This document shows positions 44,092 through 52,309 of a stretch of DNA of 64,000 nt, in pieces. The position numbers and the translations under genes were made by a program. A model generated the notes under the pieces. It saw only the letters and a list, made by a program, of their open reading frames with translations. It was not told the origin of the DNA and made no database searches. The DNA is from Cypionkella aquatica (GTDB lineage: Bacteria; Pseudomonadota; Alphaproteobacteria; Rhodobacterales; Rhodobacteraceae), in NCBI RefSeq assembly GCF_030161095.1, contig NZ_BSPP01000010.1, positions 186,001-250,000 of the forward strand, written 5' to 3'. The stretch's first letter is position 1. Each line of letters opens with the position of its first letter.

Positions 44092-44107
44092 TGTCCACGC
44101 GTGGACA
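44092..44107. repeat. 16-bp perfect palindrome TGTCCACGCGTGGACA, copy 2
   Basis: Identical to 6115-6130. It starts 2 bases after the dsbB stop codon. Both copies lie just 3' of a plus-strand gene, but the shared flanking bases are in opposite orientation. Confidence 0.7.
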
Positions 44108-44148
44108 CACTTCCCAGCCACGCCAAATCAATGGCTTAGAAGGTTTGT

Positions 44149-44163
44149 TTAAGCATTTGTTAA
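44149..44163. promoter_or_regulatory. TTAA-N7-TTAA element before the ankyrin gene
   Basis: TTAAGCATTTGTTAA, full match to the CtrA consensus form, 29 bases upstream of the ankyrin protein start. It shares TTTGTTAAG and TTTGC with the element at 2425. Confidence 0.42.
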
Positions 44164-44191
44164 GCTTTGCCGGGCGTGGCATGATCGCGCA

Positions 44192-44872
44192 ATGACCAGA
44201 ACTCCACCGCCAACCACCCCAAGGCGCCCCCTGCCGCATCGGTTGCGCGATCTGCGCGCACGCGCGGCATTTTTCGCGCGGCTGATCTGGCGCATCGGTG
44301 GCCGGGCGGTGGCGCAGATTGATCGGCCATCCGCTGTAACCAAGCCTGCCGCCACATCCACCACAGATTTCGACGCCATTATCGAGGCGCTGCAATCGGG
44401 CGAGCTTGCAGTTTTCGCCCAATTGGGCCCCGATTTCGCCAGCAGCGATGATCCGCAAAGCGGCCAGCCTTGGTTGTTCTATGCGGTTGATCTGGGCAAT
44501 CTTGCCAGCCTGAAGTGGTTTACCGCGCAAAACGTGGCGCTGGATGGTCTTGATAAAGACGGCCGATCTGTGCTGCAGGCGGCCGTGGAGCGCGCGGCAG
44601 CGGTGGATGAATTTGATGACACGCCCGAAGATCCGCTGCCGCTGATCACAGCATTGTTGGATGCGGGGGCTGCGATCAATGCAGCCTCTGGTCAAGGCCT
44701 GACCCCCTTGCATATCGCTGCGGCCTTGGGTCTGGCAGATGTGGTCCAGCTGCTGCTGGCGCGCGGCGCAGACCCTAGCCTGCGCGACGAGGGCTTCGCG
44801 CAATCAACCCCGCGCGATTTTGCCCTGCAGGCCGGGCATCAGGCAGTTGCCGCCCTGTTGGAACGTCCATAA
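44192..44872 (+). CDS. Ankyrin-repeat protein
   Basis: A 226-residue protein with a basic, proline-containing N-terminus (MTRTPPPTTPRRPLPHRLRD) and no signal peptide. Ankyrin repeats occupy about residues 65-225: WLFYAVDLGNLASLKWFTAQ, PLPLITALLDAGAAINAASG, GLTPLHIAAALGLADVVQLL and the capping ALQAGHQAVAALLERP. Likely a protein-binding module; partner unknown. A CtrA-like element upstream suggests cell-cycle or motility-linked control, as inference. Confidence 0.82.
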   Translation: MTRTPPPTTPRRPLPHRLRDLRARAAFFARLIWRIGGRAVAQIDRPSAVTKPAATSTTDFDAIIEALQSGELAVFAQLGPDFASSDDPQSGQPWLFYAVDLGNLASLKWFTAQNVALDGLDKDGRSVLQAAVERAAAVDEFDDTPEDPLPLITALLDAGAAINAASGQGLTPLHIAAALGLADVVQLLLARGADPSLRDEGFAQSTPRDFALQAGHQAVAALLERP

Positions 44873-44900
44873 AGCAGCGCTTTTGTAATTCACATTGGCT

Positions 44901-44957
44901 TAAATATTCCCGCCGGAGGCTTGGGTGGCTGATGTAGCAGGCCGGCGGGGATTTTTA
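44901..44957. repeat. Inverted-repeat member of the CCGGCGGGGATATTTA family
   Basis: TAAATATTCCCGCCGG (44901-44916) and CCGGCGGGGATTTTTA (44942-44957) form an imperfect 16-bp stem, and GGCACAGAGGATGACC follows. It lies 28 bases after the ankyrin gene stop, between convergent genes. Related copies are at 49481 and 63620. Confidence 0.75.
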
Positions 44958-45032
44958 GGCACAGAGGATGACCAAGAACCTAAGCGCAGCAGTGCAGGTG
45001 TATAGTCGAATTTCGAGTCGAAACTCGCCTCT

Positions 45033-46196
45033 CTAACCCAGCAACCTTTGGCCCTCTTGCAATGCAAAGCGGTCGGTCATGCCTGCGACATAATCCGCCA
45101 CCAGCCGGGCGAGTTCGATTTGCGATTGCGCGGCGGCGATGTCGCTGTGCCATTCTTCCGGCAGCATTTCGGGCTGGGCGAGATACAACGGGAACAGACC
45201 GTTGACCACTTCGGTCACCTGTTTGCGCATCACGATCACCGTTGGGGCGCGATACATGCGGTGGAACAGAAAGCTGCGGATGGCTTTCAGTTCCTGATAC
45301 AGCGGCTTGGAAAACCGGATGATCGTCATGCCCATCGCGCGGATTTCTTCCACCGATTGCGGTTGGGCTGCATCAAGACGGTTTTTCGCCACCGCAATCA
45401 CGTCTTCGACCATACGGCCAAACACCCGGCGCAAAGCTTCGTGTCTGCGGCGCATTTTATCAAGGCCGGGGTATAAGGCATCGACTTCGGCAAAAGCCGG
45501 GCCAGTGACGGGCAGCTCCATCAGATCATTTTCGTCAAACAGGCCCGAGCGTAACCCGTCGTGCAGATCGTGGTGCGAATAGGCCACGTCATCGGCGATG
45601 GCAGCGACTTGGGCTTCGGCGGAGGCATGGGTGTGCAGTTCCAGATCCCACTCGGCGTTCACCTCGGCCAAGGCATAGGGCAAGGGGCCGCTGTGTTTCT
45701 CATCGGCATTGGGGCCAGTGACGGGGCCGTTGTGCTTGGCGATGCCCTCCAGGCTTTCCCATGTCAGGTTGAGGCCATCAAAATCGGCGTAGTGACGTTC
45801 CAGCCGGGTGACGATGCGCAGCGCTTGAGCATTGTGATCAAAGCCGCCGTAGGGCGCCATCAGCAGCGCCAAGGCATCCTCGCCGGTATGGCCAAACGGG
45901 GTGTGGCCCAGATCATGCGCAAGCGCGATGGCCTCGGCCAGATCGGTGTTCAACCCCAAGACGCCCGAGATGGTGCGGGCGACCTGTGCGACCTCGATCG
46001 AATGGGTCAGCCGGGTGCGGTAATAATCGCCTTCGTGTTCGACAAAGACTTGGGTTTTGTGTTTCAGGCGGCGGAAGGCGCTGGAATGAATGATGCGGTC
46101 ACGGTCGCGTTGGAACGGCGAGCGGAAGGACGACATGCGTTCGGGGTGCAGACGGCCACGCGATTGGTCGGGTTGGCAGGCGAAAGGGGCAAGCAT
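45033..46196 (-). CDS. dgt: dGTPase-like HD-domain triphosphohydrolase
   Basis: A 387-residue protein of the type 2 deoxyguanosinetriphosphate triphosphohydrolase-like subfamily, which removes triphosphate from dNTPs. The metal-binding HD motif is HDLGHTPFGHTGED at about 94-107, with the first histidine in RTRLTHSIEVAQVAR and later IADDVAYSHHDLHDG. The upstream signature FQRDRDRIIHSSAFRRLKHK is also present. ATG 46196 begins MLAPFACQPDQSRGR, the usual start; an upstream extension overlaps the divergent erpA and is rejected. Confidence 0.92.
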   Translation of the reverse strand: MLAPFACQPDQSRGRLHPERMSSFRSPFQRDRDRIIHSSAFRRLKHKTQVFVEHEGDYYRTRLTHSIEVAQVARTISGVLGLNTDLAEAIALAHDLGHTPFGHTGEDALALLMAPYGGFDHNAQALRIVTRLERHYADFDGLNLTWESLEGIAKHNGPVTGPNADEKHSGPLPYALAEVNAEWDLELHTHASAEAQVAAIADDVAYSHHDLHDGLRSGLFDENDLMELPVTGPAFAEVDALYPGLDKMRRRHEALRRVFGRMVEDVIAVAKNRLDAAQPQSVEEIRAMGMTIIRFSKPLYQELKAIRSFLFHRMYRAPTVIVMRKQVTEVVNGLFPLYLAQPEMLPEEWHSDIAAAQSQIELARLVADYVAGMTDRFALQEGQRLLG

Positions 46197-46285
46197 AGCG
46201 GGACCAATCTTGTTAGGGCCGTTCTTGTTCAATAGGTTCGCATCCCCTATATTCGGATTCAGCCGCCAATGGATAGAGAAATGCC

Positions 46286-46618
46286 ATGGAATTGAACTTG
46301 CCCCCGCGTGTGACCCCCCGTGCATTTGCCCGGCTGGCCGAAATTGCCGAAATGACCGGCGAAAAGAAAGCCTTGCGGGTCGCGGTTGAGGGCGGCGGCT
46401 GCTCGGGCTTTCAATATGATATCAAGCTGGATGAGCCCGCGGCTGACGATCTGGTGCTTGAGGGCGACGGCCAATCGGTGCTGGTCGATCAGGTGTCTTT
46501 GCCGTTTCTGGCGAATGCGGTGATTGATTTCAGCGACGAGCTGATCGGCGCGCGGTTTGTGATTGAAAACCCCAATGTCGCCAGTGCTTGTGGCTGCGGC
46601 ACCAGTTTCTCGATTTAG
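46286..46618 (+). CDS. erpA: Iron-sulfur cluster insertion protein ErpA
   Basis: A 110-residue A-type Fe-S carrier. The three cluster cysteines are Cys39 (EGGGCSGFQY) and Cys102/Cys104 (ASACGCGTSFSI). The DFSDELIGARFVIENPN segment is diagnostic for the family. It is divergent from the dGTPase gene, 89 bases away, a neighbourhood seen in many Rhodobacterales (recollection). Confidence 0.94.
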   Translation: MELNLPPRVTPRAFARLAEIAEMTGEKKALRVAVEGGGCSGFQYDIKLDEPAADDLVLEGDGQSVLVDQVSLPFLANAVIDFSDELIGARFVIENPNVASACGCGTSFSI

Positions 46619-46671
46619 GGCTGGACGTCGGGCAGCTGTGATCTAGCTTTGGCCTCTGATTTGGGGGCGCT

Positions 46672-47364
46672 ATGACGACTGTTTTGATGCTGGGCTCGGC
46701 ACCGATGGCGGTGCAGGCGGCGGGGTGGCCGCGCTGTTTTGATACGGTTTTGGCGATCAACAATGCGTGGCGTGTACGACCCGATTGGGATTACTCGATC
46801 TATCCTTGGGATTTCGATGCAGCGCGGGTGCCGGTGGCGGGTGCTGGTCAGGTCTTGGTGACAGAAGCTGATTTTGTGCCCGCGCAAAACGCCTATGGCG
46901 GATTCGTCTATGCCGGAGCGACGATGGCCTACACGGCGGCCTACTGGGCGCTAGCGACGCTGAAGCCGCGCGTGTTGGCGGTGTTTGGCTGCGATATGCA
47001 CTATCCCGCCGGGCAGACGCATTTTTATGGCACTGGCACGCCGGACCCTTTGCGCGCCGATATCACCCTGCGCAGTCTTGAGGCGAAATCGGTGAGGCTG
47101 ATGGTTCTTGCGGCGGCGCAGGGCTGTGCGGTGGTGAACCTGTCGCAGGGCGTGTCGCGGTTGCTTTGCCCGCGGGCCGCGCTGGCAGAGTTTGGCGATG
47201 CGCAGCCTTTGACGTTTGATCCGGGCCGCGTGCAGGCCGCACAGGCGCGCGAGGCAGAGTTGGGTTACTTTGCGCCATCGGGGCGGTATTGGGAGGATCT
47301 GTCGGCCTATGACGTGGCAGAGATTGACGCACTCGATGCGCTTTGGCTGGCTTGTTTGCCGTAA
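46672..47364 (+). CDS. Unrecognised protein with a Rossmann-like start
   Basis: A 230-residue cytoplasmic protein. It begins TTVLMLGSAPMAVQAAGWPR, then FDTVLAINNAWRVRPDWDYS, like the first strands of a nucleotide-sugar-binding Rossmann fold. Later, ATLKPRVLAVFGCDMHYPAG and FYGTGTPDPLRADITLRSLE recall DUF115/sialyltransferase-like families, in which a GxDxx motif after a hydrophobic strand is common. No membrane segment. It follows erpA by 53 bases. Assignment to a glycan-related family is a guess; the gene itself is well supported by codon bias. Confidence 0.7.
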   Translation: MTTVLMLGSAPMAVQAAGWPRCFDTVLAINNAWRVRPDWDYSIYPWDFDAARVPVAGAGQVLVTEADFVPAQNAYGGFVYAGATMAYTAAYWALATLKPRVLAVFGCDMHYPAGQTHFYGTGTPDPLRADITLRSLEAKSVRLMVLAAAQGCAVVNLSQGVSRLLCPRAALAEFGDAQPLTFDPGRVQAAQAREAELGYFAPSGRYWEDLSAYDVAEIDALDALWLACLP

Positions 47365-47404
47365 CGGCTCGGCCTAAGACTGCGGTGTAACCCCGGAGGC
47401 CCGC

Positions 47405-48184
47405 ATGAAAATCGCCACATTCAACATCAACGGCATCAAGGCGCGGATCGAGGCATTGCCGCGCTGGTTGGAAGCGGCGGCACCCGATGTGGTCTGTTTG
47501 CAGGAAATCAAGTCGGTGGATGAGAATTTCCCGCGTGAGATCTTTGAGGCGATCGGCTACCGAGTGGAAACCCATGGCCAGAAATCGTTCAACGGGGTGG
47601 CGATCCTGTCGAAACTGCCGCTTGAAGATGTGACTCGCGGTCTGCCGGGCGATGCGGAGGATGAGCAGGCGCGCTGGATCGAGGCCACCGTGATCGGGCA
47701 AAAAGCGGTGCGGGTCTGTGGGCTGTATCTGCCGAACGGAAACCCGACTCCGGGCCCGAAATATGACTACAAGCTGGCATGGATGGCGCGGATGCAGGCG
47801 CGGATTGAGGCGCTTTTGCCGCTGGAAGAACCGCTGGTCTTCTGTGGCGATTACAACGTGATCCCGCAAGCCCAAGATGCCGCCCGCCCCGAGTTGTGGC
47901 TGGAAGACGCGCTGTATCTGCCGCAGACCCGCGCCGCCTTCCGCCGCCTGCTTAACCTTGGCCTGACTGAAGCGTTCCGGGCGCGCAACCAAGCCCCCGG
48001 CCAATATTCGTTCTGGGATTATCAGGCCGGCGCGTGGGAGCGCAACAATGGCATCCGCATCGACCACCATCTGCTGTCACCGCAGGCCGCCGATCTGCTG
48101 CGCGATTGCCAGATCGACAAGCAAGTGCGCGCGGGCGACAAACCCTCAGATCATGTGCCGGTCTGGATCGAATTGGACGCATGA
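47405..48184 (+). CDS. xthA: Exodeoxyribonuclease III
   Basis: AP endonuclease and 3'-exonuclease of base-excision repair. The 259-residue product has MKIATFNINGIKARIEALPR, the metal-binding Glu in CLQEIKSVDENFP, the catalytic GLYLPNG and CGDYNVIPQAQDA, and the terminal SDHVPVWIEL. All active-site blocks are intact. Its stop overlaps the start of the FAD oxidoreductase gene. Confidence 0.95.
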   Translation: MKIATFNINGIKARIEALPRWLEAAAPDVVCLQEIKSVDENFPREIFEAIGYRVETHGQKSFNGVAILSKLPLEDVTRGLPGDAEDEQARWIEATVIGQKAVRVCGLYLPNGNPTPGPKYDYKLAWMARMQARIEALLPLEEPLVFCGDYNVIPQAQDAARPELWLEDALYLPQTRAAFRRLLNLGLTEAFRARNQAPGQYSFWDYQAGAWERNNGIRIDHHLLSPQAADLLRDCQIDKQVRAGDKPSDHVPVWIELDA

Positions 48185-49464
48185 TGCCCCTCCCCTATCC
48201 CGCCACCTATTATGCGCAAAGCCTGAACGATAGCGCCGCGCGCCCTGCCCTGCGTGGCATCGAGCAAGCCGATGCCATCGTGGTGGGCGGCGGTCTTGCG
48301 GGGCTGATCACCGCGCTTGAACTGGCGAAGGGCGGCTTGAAGCCAATCGTGCTGGAGCAGCACGTCGTGGGCTGGGGGGCATCGGGACGCAATGGCGGCA
48401 TCGTCTCGCCTGCTTTTGCCTGTGGCGCGGATGCGATTGCGGCGCGGGTGGGGGTGCCTGCGGCGCGGGCTCTGCACAAGCTGACAATTGAAGGTGTGGC
48501 GCGGGTGCGCGGCTATATCGACGATCTGGGCATCAGCGGGGCCGATCCGATCCCGGGGCTTTTGAACCTGCGGCGGTTTGACCGCAGTGACGATCTGCAT
48601 GCCTATGCGGCGCAATTCGCGGATGATTTCGGCTATGAGCTGACTTATCTGAACCGCGCCGCCATCCGCGAGCGACTGGTCAGCAACCGTTATTATCACG
48701 GGCTGGTGGATGCCCAAGCGTTCCATATCCATCCGCTGAACTATCTGCGCGGGCTGGCGGCCGAGTTGGAACGCCTTGGCGGGCGGATTTATGAAGGCTC
48801 GGCGGCGGGGCAAGTGCGCTTCAGCGGTGCGGAAAAGTCGGTCAAGACCGCGCAGGGTGAGGCGCGCGCGCCGCGCGTGGTGTTTGCGACTGGCGGCTAT
48901 ACTGGCGGGTTGGTGCCGCGATTAAGGCGCGCCGTCCTGCCGATTGCCACCTATATGATGGTGTCAGAAGTCGCCCCCGATCTGATCGCCAGTGCCATCC
49001 GCACGCGCGAGGCGGTGCTGGATGACCGGCGCGCGTCGGATTACTACAGGGTGATCGAGGGCGGGAACCGCTTGCTTTGGGGCGGGCGGATCACCACCCG
49101 CGCCGCCGATGCGGCGGGTGTCGCACAAGAGTTGCGGCGCGAGATGATCGGGGCGTTTCCGCAGCTGGCGGGGCTGAAAACCGAACTCAGCTGGTCGGGC
49201 CAGATGGGCTATGCCCGGCATCTGATGCCGCAGGTTGGCATGATGGAACCCGGAGCCTGGCATATCACCGCATTTGGCGGTCATGGGCTGAACACCACGG
49301 CGGTGGCGGGCAAGGTCTTGGCCGAGGCGATCCTGGGAGAAAGCGACCGGCTGGCGATGTTCGCGGGTTTTGGCCTTGATTGGGCGGGCGGCCCACTTGG
49401 CTTGGCAGCAGCACAAGCGACTTACTGGAAATTGCAGCTGCAGGATTGGTGGCGCGAGCGCTGA
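48181..49464 (+). CDS. FAD-dependent oxidoreductase, PuuB-like
   Basis: A 427-residue DAO-type flavoenzyme resembling gamma-glutamylputrescine oxidase and related amine oxidases. It starts PLPYPATYYAQSLNDSAARP, typical of the group, followed by the FAD motif AIVVGGGLAGLITALELAKG, SGRNGGIVSPAF, and the C-terminal GGHGLNTTAVAGKVLAEAIL. The ATG at 48181 overlaps the xthA stop (ATGA); an ATG one codon later is equally possible. No polyamine genes are nearby, so the substrate is uncertain. Confidence 0.85.
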   Translation: MMPLPYPATYYAQSLNDSAARPALRGIEQADAIVVGGGLAGLITALELAKGGLKPIVLEQHVVGWGASGRNGGIVSPAFACGADAIAARVGVPAARALHKLTIEGVARVRGYIDDLGISGADPIPGLLNLRRFDRSDDLHAYAAQFADDFGYELTYLNRAAIRERLVSNRYYHGLVDAQAFHIHPLNYLRGLAAELERLGGRIYEGSAAGQVRFSGAEKSVKTAQGEARAPRVVFATGGYTGGLVPRLRRAVLPIATYMMVSEVAPDLIASAIRTREAVLDDRRASDYYRVIEGGNRLLWGGRITTRAADAAGVAQELRREMIGAFPQLAGLKTELSWSGQMGYARHLMPQVGMMEPGAWHITAFGGHGLNTTAVAGKVLAEAILGESDRLAMFAGFGLDWAGGPLGLAAAQATYWKLQLQDWWRER

Positions 49465-49480
49465 ACGATTTCTACTGGTC

Positions 49481-49539
49481 TAAATATCCCCGCCGGAGGC
49501 ATCCGCGGCCCACCGAAGGTGCCTCCGGCGGGAGTATTT
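49481..49539. repeat. Inverted-repeat member of the CCGGCGGG-TATTT family
   Basis: AAATATCCCCGCCGGAGGC (49482-49500) pairs with GCCTCCGGCGGGAGTATTT (49521-49539), a 19-bp stem with one G-A/T mismatch region and a 20-base loop. It lies between convergent genes, 16 bases after the oxidoreductase stop. Confidence 0.8.
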
Positions 49540-49603
49540 TGAAAAGAGCAATTCCTTGCGGCCCTGCCATGGGTTACGCCCAGCTTTACATCTGGCCCCC
49601 GCC

Positions 49604-50797
49604 TTACGTCTGGCCCCCGCCCTGCGTCACATCGTAATCGTAAAGCCAATCAAAGCGTTTCAGCGCGAGGTTGGGGGCAAGCATGCCGCCAAGGCGCAAG
49701 CCGGTATGGGCGATTTTCTGGCTGAGCCCGGACAGATGATAGATCCGGGCATTGCTATTTGCGGCGGCGACGGTGCGGCTGGTGCGGGGGTGGCGGGCGG
49801 TCTGATAGTCGGCCAGCGCCTCGGGCAGCGGCAGGTTTGCCAATCGGTCGGCCAAAAGCCAGGCATCCTCAAGCGCCATCGCGGCCCCTTGGGCGAGGAA
49901 GGGCAGCGTCGGGTGTGCGGCGTCGCCCAAGATCACGGCGGCACCTTTGGGCAGGGCTTTGCCCCAGATCTTGGCAACGTCGTGGCGGAAAAGGCCCCAC
50001 AGATTGACCTCTTGCACCTGCGCCAACCAGCCTTGCACGCGGGGCGAGAAGTCACCAAAGGCCCGTTGCAGGGTTGCGGGGTCATCCGGTTGCGCCCAGC
50101 TTTCGGCGGTCCAAGCGCTGCGCTCCTGCACTGCGACGATGTTGCGAACCTGGCCCCCACGCAGCGGATAGCTGACCAGATGGCTGCCCGACCCCATATG
50201 AATTTCGGCGATCGGGCTGGGGTTTGGCTCGGCTGCGATCAGGCTGCGCCATGCGACATGGCGGGTAAAAAACGGCGCTGACCGGCCATTGAGGGCGGCG
50301 CGGGTTTTAGAATGCAGTCCATCCGCCCCGATCAAAATGTCGGGGTGGTGTGTTTCGGCCAAAGTGGTGACAAGGCGCGGACGCACGCCCGTCAGATCGA
50401 CGGTTTCGATCTGTTGTGACAGCGTGATCTGCACTCCCGCAGCGCGTGCGGCCTCTGCCAGCAGATCAATCAGATCGGCGCGGTGCAGGAAAAGATAGCT
50501 TTGCTGAGGCCGCAACCGGGCAAGATCCAACCGCAGCACCCGGCGGCCCGAACGGCCATCCAGCAGATCAACCGCCTGTGCGCGCATTGCGGTCGCATCC
50601 ACGGCCGCGCCCAGACCCAAAGCGCGCAGCACGCAGGCCGCGTTGGGCGAGATTTGCAGCCCCGCGCCAACCTCGCGGATCGCATCCGCCTGTTCCAACA
50701 CGGTAACTTGAGCACCCTGCCGCGCCAGCGCAAGGCTGACGGCAAGCCCCGCCACACCCGCCCCCAGCACTGTGATCTGTTGCCCTGTGATGCCCAT
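49604..50797 (-). CDS. FAD-dependent aromatic-type monooxygenase
   Basis: A 397-residue class A flavin monooxygenase (UbiH/salicylate-hydroxylase group). It has the dinucleotide motif VLGAGVAGLAVSLALARQG, EVGAGLQISPNAACVLRALG (the R/G-containing loop typical of salicylate hydroxylases), the DG motif DILIGADGLHSKTRAAL and the FAD-ribityl motif GDAAHPTLPFLAQGAAMALE. ATG 50797 is the family start. The protein ends with an odd TQGGGQT tail over a short GCCCCCGCC direct repeat. The substrate is unknown. Confidence 0.87.
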   Translation of the reverse strand: MGITGQQITVLGAGVAGLAVSLALARQGAQVTVLEQADAIREVGAGLQISPNAACVLRALGLGAAVDATAMRAQAVDLLDGRSGRRVLRLDLARLRPQQSYLFLHRADLIDLLAEAARAAGVQITLSQQIETVDLTGVRPRLVTTLAETHHPDILIGADGLHSKTRAALNGRSAPFFTRHVAWRSLIAAEPNPSPIAEIHMGSGSHLVSYPLRGGQVRNIVAVQERSAWTAESWAQPDDPATLQRAFGDFSPRVQGWLAQVQEVNLWGLFRHDVAKIWGKALPKGAAVILGDAAHPTLPFLAQGAAMALEDAWLLADRLANLPLPEALADYQTARHPRTSRTVAAANSNARIYHLSGLSQKIAHTGLRLGGMLAPNLALKRFDWLYDYDVTQGGGQT

Positions 50798-50875
50798 CCG
50801 AGCCCCCAAATGAAAACGCCGGACCCAAAGGCCCGGCGCTATCTGTTTCGCATCCACGTCTTGGCTGCAAGCGGC

Positions 50876-51298
50876 TCAATCGTCGCGGTGAACCTTCTCG
50901 CGACGCTCGTGCTTTTCTTGCGCTTCCAGCGTCATGGTTGCAATCGGGCGCGCATCAAGGCGACGCAGGCTGATCGGCTCGCCGGACATCTCGCAATAGC
51001 CGAACTCGTTGCTGTCAATGCGGCGCAGGGCGGCGTCGATCTTGGACACCAGCTTGCGTTGACGGTCGCGGGTGCGCAACTCCAACGCGCGGTCGGTCTC
51101 TTCCGAGGCGCGATCGGCGATGTCGGGCACGTTGCGGCCAGAGTCTTGCAGATTGTCGATGGTTTCGGCGGATTGACCTTGCAGCTCTTGCTTCCAGGTC
51201 AGCAGCTTGCGGCGGAAATACTCCAGCTGCCGGTCGTTCATGAAAGGCTCATCCTCGGCAGGACGATAATCGTCTGGCAAGAAGGTTTCGGCTTTCAT
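50876..51298 (-). CDS. dksA: RNA polymerase-binding protein DksA (single-cysteine type)
   Basis: A 140-residue DksA. The coiled-coil is DRQLEYFRRKLLTWKQELQG, with the tip region NVPDIADRASEETDRALELR containing the DxxDxAS-type motif that acts in the RNA polymerase channel. In the globular part only one of four zinc cysteines remains (FGYCEMSGEPISLRRL, then ATMTLEAQEKHERREK). Rhodobacter DksA is also reported to function without a full zinc finger. ATG 51298 is preceded by AAGGAGAG; the longer frame is rejected. Confidence 0.92.
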   Translation of the reverse strand: MKAETFLPDDYRPAEDEPFMNDRQLEYFRRKLLTWKQELQGQSAETIDNLQDSGRNVPDIADRASEETDRALELRTRDRQRKLVSKIDAALRRIDSNEFGYCEMSGEPISLRRLDARPIATMTLEAQEKHERREKVHRDD

Positions 51299-51469
51299 TG
51301 CAGCACTCTCCTTTTTCCCAGGATGCGCTGCCAGGTGGGCTAATGTCATGGCGCGCTCCTGCATGGGCGTGCATCTAACGGAATCATTAGGGATTGTCAC
51401 TAGTGGTTGCGACAAATTTGCGTGGGCGGTAGTCTTTCACTGAACTTCGCGCATTACCTTGGAAAGCCA

Positions 51470-52309
51470 ATGAAATTTGACTCGACTGACCGCTACATCG
51501 TGGCCGACGATCTGGGCATTGCTGTCAATGCAGCGGTGACGTTGCAGCGGCCCCTGCTGGTCAAAGGAGAGCCGGGAACCGGCAAGACCGAACTGGCGCG
51601 GCAGGTTGCCAGCGCATTGGATATGCCGCTGATTGAGTGGCATGTGAAATCCACAACCAAGGCGCAGCAGGGTCTGTATGAATACGATGCCGTCAGCCGG
51701 TTGCGCGACAGCCAGCTGGGCGATGCGCGGGTACATGACGTCGCCAATTACATCAAGCGCGGCAAGTTGTGGCAAGCTTTCACCGCCCCTGCCCGCGTGG
51801 TGCTGCTGATTGACGAGATCGACAAGGCCGATATCGAGTTTCCGAACGATCTGCTGCAAGAATTGGATCGGATGGAGTTTCATGTCTACGAGACCGGCGA
51901 GACGGTGCGCGCGTTGCACCGACCGGTGGTGATCATCACCTCGAACAATGAAAAGGAATTGCCGGATGCATTTTTGCGCCGCTGTTTCTTTCACTACATC
52001 CGCTTCCCGGACGCGGATGTTTTGGCAGCCATCGTGCGGGTGCATTTTCCCGACATAAAGCCCGCCCTGTTGACGACGGCGCTGACGCAGTTTTTTGAAA
52101 TCAGGGAAACGCCGGGGCTGAAGAAAAGGCCATCGACCAGCGAGGTGCTGGATTGGCTGAAGCTGCTGCTGGCAGAGGATCTTTCGCCAGAGGATTTGCG
52201 GCGCGATGGCAAGCAGGCTTTGCCCAAGCTGCACGGCGCTTTGTTGAAGAACGAGCAAGACGTGCATCTGTTCGAGCGGCTGGCGTTCATGGCACGCGGC
52301 CAGCGCTAA
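51470..52309 (+). CDS. MoxR-family AAA+ ATPase
   Basis: A 279-residue AAA+ ATPase. Walker A is GEPGTGKT (33-40), the MoxR hallmark WHVKSTTKAQQGLYEYDAVS follows, Walker B is VVLLIDEIDKADIEFPNDLL, and sensor 1 is VVIITSNNEKELPDAFLRRC. MoxR proteins act with VWA-domain partners to assemble or activate protein complexes. The VWA gene lies 2.5 kb downstream in the same direction, separated by the lipoprotein and small membrane protein. ATG 51470 is the family start. Confidence 0.92.
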   Translation: MKFDSTDRYIVADDLGIAVNAAVTLQRPLLVKGEPGTGKTELARQVASALDMPLIEWHVKSTTKAQQGLYEYDAVSRLRDSQLGDARVHDVANYIKRGKLWQAFTAPARVVLLIDEIDKADIEFPNDLLQELDRMEFHVYETGETVRALHRPVVIITSNNEKELPDAFLRRCFFHYIRFPDADVLAAIVRVHFPDIKPALLTTALTQFFEIRETPGLKKRPSTSEVLDWLKLLLAEDLSPEDLRRDGKQALPKLHGALLKNEQDVHLFERLAFMARGQR

